A DNA stretch of 6,934 bases from Leptolyngbya sp. SIO4C5 (GTDB taxonomy: Bacteria > Cyanobacteriota > Cyanobacteriia > Phormidesmidales > Phormidesmidaceae): the NCBI GenBank assembly GCA_010671965.1, contig JAAHIC010000234.1, positions 1 to 6,934 on the forward strand, given 5' to 3'. Of this stretch, positions 4,573 through 6,934 are shown piece by piece. The notes under the pieces were generated by a model, which made no database searches, had not been told where the DNA came from, and saw only the letters and a program-made list of their open reading frames with translations. Every line of letters starts with the position of its first letter. The stretch's first letter is position 1. The position numbers and the translations under genes are program-made.

Positions 4573-6098
4573 TGCATCCGATCGATGGTGCGATACTGAA
4601 TTGCTTCGGCTACGTGATGGGACTGCAGCGTCGGATTGCTCTCTAAATCGGCAATAGTACGGGCAACCTTGAGAATGCGATCGGTGGCTCTGGCAGAGAG
4701 TCCTAGCTGGCGGACAGCGCTTTCTAAGAGTTTGCGGCTGTCGTCATCTAAAGGACACCACTGCTTCAGGTGACGGCTCTGCATGTCGGCATTGCACTGT
4801 AGGCTCGGCTCTGGCTGAAATCGCTGCTGGGCCTGCTGCCGCGCCTGCTGCACCCGCTGTCTGATCGCTTCAGACGGCTCTCCCACTACTGGCTGGGTCA
4901 TTTCCTCTGGCTTCAACCGACTGACCACCACCTGCAAATCAATTCGATCCATTAGCGGCCCAGAGAGCTTAGCCCAGTATTGCTCACGTCCGCGCGGGGT
5001 GCAGGTACAGGGCTGGATCGAATCGCCAAAGTAGCCGCAGGGACAGGGATTGGTGCTGGCAACCAGGGTGAACTGGGCCGGAAAGACTACAGACTGCCGG
5101 GTTCTAGAGATACTGACGTGGCCATCTTCTAGGGGCTGGCGCAGAAATTCTAAAACATCACGCTTGAACTCCGTCAGCTCGTCTAAAAATAAGACCCCCC
5201 GGTGAGCCAGCGAGATTTCCCCCGGTCTGGGGAAACTGCCGCCACCGACTAAAGAGGGGCCTGAGGCGGAATGGTGCGGGCTACGAAAGGGACGGTGACT
5301 GACTAAAGCACCGCGATCGCGCAGCAGCCCCGCGACTGAGTGCACCTGGGTAACTTCTAAGGCTTCGGCAAAGGAAAGGGGCGGCAAGATGCCGGGGAGT
5401 CGCCGCGCCAGCATAGTTTTACCGCTGCCGGGTGGCCCCACGAAGATTAAATTATGTCCGCCTGCGGCCGCAATTTCCAAGGCCCGTCGCGCCTGCATCT
5501 GTCCTTTGACATCTTTGAGATCCAGGCCGTTGCGGGCGGCTTTGGCTAGCTCTACTTCGCCGTCGAGATCTAGCGGGCGGCAACTTTCAGGCTGATTAAG
5601 AAACTCGGCTACTTCGCTGAGATGCTTGAAGCCATAAACCTTTAGGCCCGGCACCACTGCCGCTTCTTTGGCATTATCAGCTGGTACGATCAAGCCGGTC
5701 ATGCCGAGTTTGGCGGCGGCAGCGGCAATTGGTAGGACGCCCGTGACGGGGCGCAGGGAACCGTCTAGAGAAACTTCTCCTAAAAATAAGTGATCTCCCA
5801 GCAGGTCAGCATTGATTTGCTCAGAAGCGGCAAGAATGCCCATGCTGATTGGCAGGTCAAAGCTCGGCCCTTCCTTGCGCAGATCAGCCGGGGCTAAGTT
5901 AATTACAATTCGCCGCATGGGGAAGGCAAAGCCAGAGTTCTTCAGCGCTGCCCGCACCCGCTCCCGCGATTCCTGCACAGCGGTATCGGGCAGCCCCACC
6001 AGCACAATGGCGGGTAGCCCGCCGGAAACATCTACCTCCACCCCCACTCGAACCGCGTCGATTCCGACCAGCGATGCACTCCAAATCCGCGCCAGCAT
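4569..6098 (-). CDS. YifB/ComM family Mg-chelatase-like AAA+ ATPase
   Basis: At 509 residues the protein is complete and of normal family length. The N-terminal domain (about 1-170, MLARIWSASLVGIDAVRVGVEVDV, then GLPDTAVQESRERVRAAL at 35-52) has the Lon-protease-like S5 fold. The AAA+ module follows: Walker A GPPGSGKT (221-228), FRSPHHSASGPSLVGGG (271-287), Walker B GVLFLDELTEF (301-311), sensor 1 STNPCPCG (348-355), the arginine finger region GPLMDRIDL (380-388) and sensor 2 SARATDRILKVARTIADL (468-485). Cysteines 352, 354, 364 and 366 form the CPCG/CTC cluster usual in the family. In naturally transformable bacteria ComM is a hexameric helicase that drives branch migration during uptake of foreign DNA; YifB-type members in other bacteria are less well understood. 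Many cyanobacteria are naturally competent, so a recombination role is plausible. No Shine-Dalgarno is visible before ATG 6098; TTTAAT lies close upstream. Confidence 0.95.
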   Translation of the reverse strand: MLARIWSASLVGIDAVRVGVEVDVSGGLPAIVLVGLPDTAVQESRERVRAALKNSGFAFPMRRIVINLAPADLRKEGPSFDLPISMGILAASEQINADLLGDHLFLGEVSLDGSLRPVTGVLPIAAAAAKLGMTGLIVPADNAKEAAVVPGLKVYGFKHLSEVAEFLNQPESCRPLDLDGEVELAKAARNGLDLKDVKGQMQARRALEIAAAGGHNLIFVGPPGSGKTMLARRLPGILPPLSFAEALEVTQVHSVAGLLRDRGALVSHRPFRSPHHSASGPSLVGGGSFPRPGEISLAHRGVLFLDELTEFKRDVLEFLRQPLEDGHVSISRTRQSVVFPAQFTLVASTNPCPCGYFGDSIQPCTCTPRGREQYWAKLSGPLMDRIDLQVVVSRLKPEEMTQPVVGEPSEAIRQRVQQARQQAQQRFQPEPSLQCNADMQSRHLKQWCPLDDDSRKLLESAVRQLGLSARATDRILKVARTIADLESNPTLQSHHVAEAIQYRTIDRMH

Positions 6099-6116
6099 AG
6101 CAATCTATTAAAAGTG

Positions 6117-6188
6117 TTTGCCTTCAGGATGCCCGTCCCCGTCAGTCAGGAAACAAAGCCGCTAAAAGCCTATAGCCTGTCAGGCAAA
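6117..6188. repeat. Inverted repeat upstream of yifB
   Basis: GTTTGCCT (6117-6124) and AGGCAAAC (6181-6188) are exact reverse complements 56 bases apart, and similarity continues inward (TCAGG against CCTGTC). The right arm also lies in a small palindrome, GCCTGTCAGGC (6174-6184). The region is the leader side of yifB. Function is unknown; it may be a decayed element or chance. Confidence 0.4.
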
Positions 6189-6200
6189 CGCGGTTAAACC

Positions 6201-6224
6201 AAATGTCACTCAAAATGTCACTCA
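6201..6224. repeat. Perfect 12-bp tandem repeat
   Basis: AAATGTCACTCA occurs twice back to back (6201-6212 and 6213-6224), directly followed by a CTCA-GAATAT-TGAG mini-hairpin (6221-6234). It lies in the yifB upstream spacer. Iterated short sites can be protein-binding sites; I do not recognise the binding protein. Confidence 0.75.
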
Positions 6225-6275
6225 GAATATTGAGCCAATAAATCGACGGCTTAGGCATCAACACTTAAGTAAATG

Positions 6276-6303
6276 TTGACAATGTAACCATCTCTGCTAG
6301 ATT
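6276..6303 (+). promoter_or_regulatory. Strong sigma-70-type promoter facing the join
   Basis: A perfect -35 TTGACA (6276-6281), 16 bp, then TAGATT (6298-6303) preceded by TG at 6295-6296, giving an extended -10. Transcription would start near 6310. The -35 overlaps the right arm of a CAACA (6259-6263)/TGTTG (6274-6278) inverted repeat, which contains the palindrome ACTTAAGT (6263-6270), so an operator is possible. The gene it should serve is missing, because foreign sequence begins a few bases later. Confidence 0.55.
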
Positions 6304-6318
6304 CATTGCTATCGTCTC
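6301..6318. other. Probable chimeric join: cyanobacterial to alphaproteobacterial DNA
   Basis: To the left the sequence is AT-rich cyanobacterial spacer with a promoter. To the right it is GC-rich coding DNA reading as the delta and alpha subunits of an alphaproteobacterial F1. In the delta frame the codons become family-like at LDTRIDPD (from 6316), while 6301-6315 read IHCYR, unlike the family, and a TAG stop stands at 6298-6300. The break point lies within a few bases of 6310. No transposon end, att site or shared long repeat is visible at the join. Confidence 0.85.
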
Positions 6319-6441
6319 GACACGCGTATTGACCCTGACATCCTCGGCGGGCTGATCGTGCAGGTCGGCAGCCGCCTCATCGATTCCTCGTTGAAGACCA
6401 AGCTCGACAATATCGGTCGGGCCATGAAAGGCATGAGCTGA
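6316..6441 (+). CDS. atpH: F1 ATP synthase delta subunit, C-terminal fragment (5' truncated at the join)
   Basis: The last 41 residues of the delta subunit, the peripheral-stalk protein that connects the F1 head to the b subunits. [30 protein letters not shown] is the characteristic C-terminal domain motif (DP-LxGGLxVxVGSRxxDSSLxTKL). There is no start: the reading frame runs into cyanobacterial spacer and a stop at 6298. It ends TGA at 6439-6441, overlapping the atpA ATG by one base, as expected in the alphaproteobacterial atpHAGDC operon. Codons end mostly in G or C, unlike all genes to the left. This is an artefactually truncated piece, not a functional gene here. Confidence 0.9.
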   Translation, partial: LDTRIDPDILGGLIVQVGSRLIDSSLKTKLDNIGRAMKGMS

Positions 6442-6934
6442 TGGACATCCGCCCGTCTGAAATTTCCGACGTCATCAAGCGCCAGATCGCCGATTTCGGC
6501 ACCGAGGCGCAGGTCTCCGAAGTGGGCGAAGTGCTGTCGGTCGGCGACGGCATCGCGCGCGTTTACGGCCTCGACCAGGTGCAGGCCGGCGAGATGGTCG
6601 AGTTCCCCGGCGGCGTCAAAGGCATGGCGCTGAACCTGGAAAGCGACAATGTCGGCGTCGTCATCTTCGGCTCCGATGCCGGTATCAAGGAAGGCGCGAC
6701 CGTGCGCCGGACGGGCGAGATCGTCGACGTGCCGGTCGGCAAGGGCCTACTCGGCCGCGTGCTCGACGGCCTCGGCAATCCGATCGACGGCAAGGGCCCC
6801 ATCGAGGAGACCGAGCGCCGCCTCGTCGAGGTAAAGGCGCCGGGCATCATCCCGCGGAAGTCCGTGCACGAGCCGATGCAGACGGGCCTGAAGGCCATCG
6901 ACGCGCTGGCCGCGGCCGATGGGAACCAGCGCGA
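6441..6934 (+). CDS. atpA: F1 ATP synthase alpha subunit, N-terminal fragment
   Basis: The alpha subunit forms the F1 hexamer with beta and carries the non-catalytic nucleotide sites. The first 164 residues are present and the window then ends. Typical segments are [16 protein letters not shown], the beta-barrel domain [16 protein letters not shown] (29-44), [16 protein letters not shown] (62-77), [21 protein letters not shown] (97-117) and [24 protein letters not shown] (133-156). The wording and the high GC at third positions fit Alphaproteobacteria; cyanobacterial AtpA begins differently. AAAGG (6427-6431) is a ribosome site nine bases before the ATG, which overlaps the atpH TGA. Residues 157-162 read AAADGN where the near-invariant VPVGRG or VPIGRG is expected before QR, so the last bases are suspect. 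The Walker A would follow just outside the window. Confidence 0.95.
   Translation, partial: MDIRPSEISDVIKRQIADFGTEAQVSEVGEVLSVGDGIARVYGLDQVQAGEMVEFPGGVKGMALNLESDNVGVVIFGSDAGIKEGATVRRTGEIVDVPVGKGLLGRVLDGLGNPIDGKGPIEETERRLVEVKAPGIIPRKSVHEPMQTGLKAIDALAAADGNQR

Larger units (their letters stand above)
60..5320. repeat. HIP1 octamers (nine dispersed copies)
   Basis: GCGATCGC occurs at 60, 1394, 2398, 2612, 2689, 3193, 4123, 4326 and 5313 (first base of each), all within coding sequence and on average every 700 bp. HIP1 is strongly over-represented in many cyanobacterial genomes. None occurs from 6310 to the end. The copies are separate sites; only the outer limits are given as coordinates. Confidence 0.95.

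Noticed and set aside
6201..6224. End of a Tn7-like or CRISPR-associated transposon
   Set aside because: The ATGTCA repeats recall TnsB-type binding sites, but there are no element termini, target duplication, transposase genes or spacer arrays; two copies are too few.
6563..6898. Minus-strand open frame (111 codons) in the GC-rich end
   Set aside because: It is antisense to atpA, whose plus-strand identity is certain. Long antisense frames are common in GC-rich DNA.
6301..6934. Horizontal transfer of an ATP synthase operon into a cyanobacterium
   Set aside because: atpH is cut in mid-gene at the join, no mobile element is visible, and the window end is also abnormal. An assembly or amplification chimera is simpler.
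1..6934. CRISPR array, tRNA genes, prophage or defence system
   Set aside because: No regularly spaced repeats, no tRNA cloverleaf, and no phage or defence proteins. All long frames are explained by housekeeping genes.

Overview
The window is two pieces of DNA from different organisms joined near position 6310. Bases 1 to about 6310 are cyanobacterial. The evidence is an FtsQ C-terminus next to an FtsZ with the cyanobacterial N-terminal extension, a phasin-like gene beside a cyanobacterial-type Cys4 protein, and nine copies of the HIP1 octamer GCGATCGC (about one per 700 bp). Bases from about 6316 to 6934 are GC-rich at third codon positions and contain no HIP1 site. They encode the end of an F1 delta subunit (atpH) and the start of an F1 alpha subunit (atpA) of alphaproteobacterial type. 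The simplest explanation is an assembly or amplification chimera between a cyanobacterium and an associated alphaproteobacterium, not gene transfer, because the join cuts the delta gene in mid-reading frame.

Layout of the cyanobacterial part. The C-terminal end of ftsQ (2-226, +) opens the window, and its first 42 bases form a suspicious fold-back hairpin. A 255-nt spacer with a 9-bp palindrome and a possible promoter leads to complete ftsZ (482-1789, +), the division ring GTPase. A 242-nt spacer with hairpins and a repeat-like element precedes thiD (2032-2841, +), which makes HMP-PP for thiamine. Tail to tail with thiD are two closely spaced minus-strand genes: a phasin-like small helical protein (3353-3730) and a 170-residue helical protein with a four-cysteine C-terminal module (2838-3350). 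The small SRP RNA gene ffs lies upstream on the minus strand (about 3836-3930). Divergent to it is an HD-domain phosphohydrolase (3982-4572, +). That gene meets yifB/comM (4569-6098, -), an AAA+ Mg-chelatase-like protein, tail to tail. A roughly 215-nt spacer with a 12-bp tandem repeat and a good promoter facing right then runs into the join.

Functionally the cyanobacterial part is core and housekeeping: division (ftsQ, ftsZ), thiamine synthesis (thiD), protein targeting (ffs), nucleotide or nucleic-acid handling (HD protein, YifB) and two poorly characterised helical proteins. I see no defence system, mobile element gene, CRISPR array or other new multi-gene system. The points worth a second look are the chimeric join, both suspicious contig ends, a possible second FtsZ start, a hairpin at the phasin-like gene's ribosome binding site, the Cys4 protein, and two convergent gene pairs that share a CTAG stop overlap.
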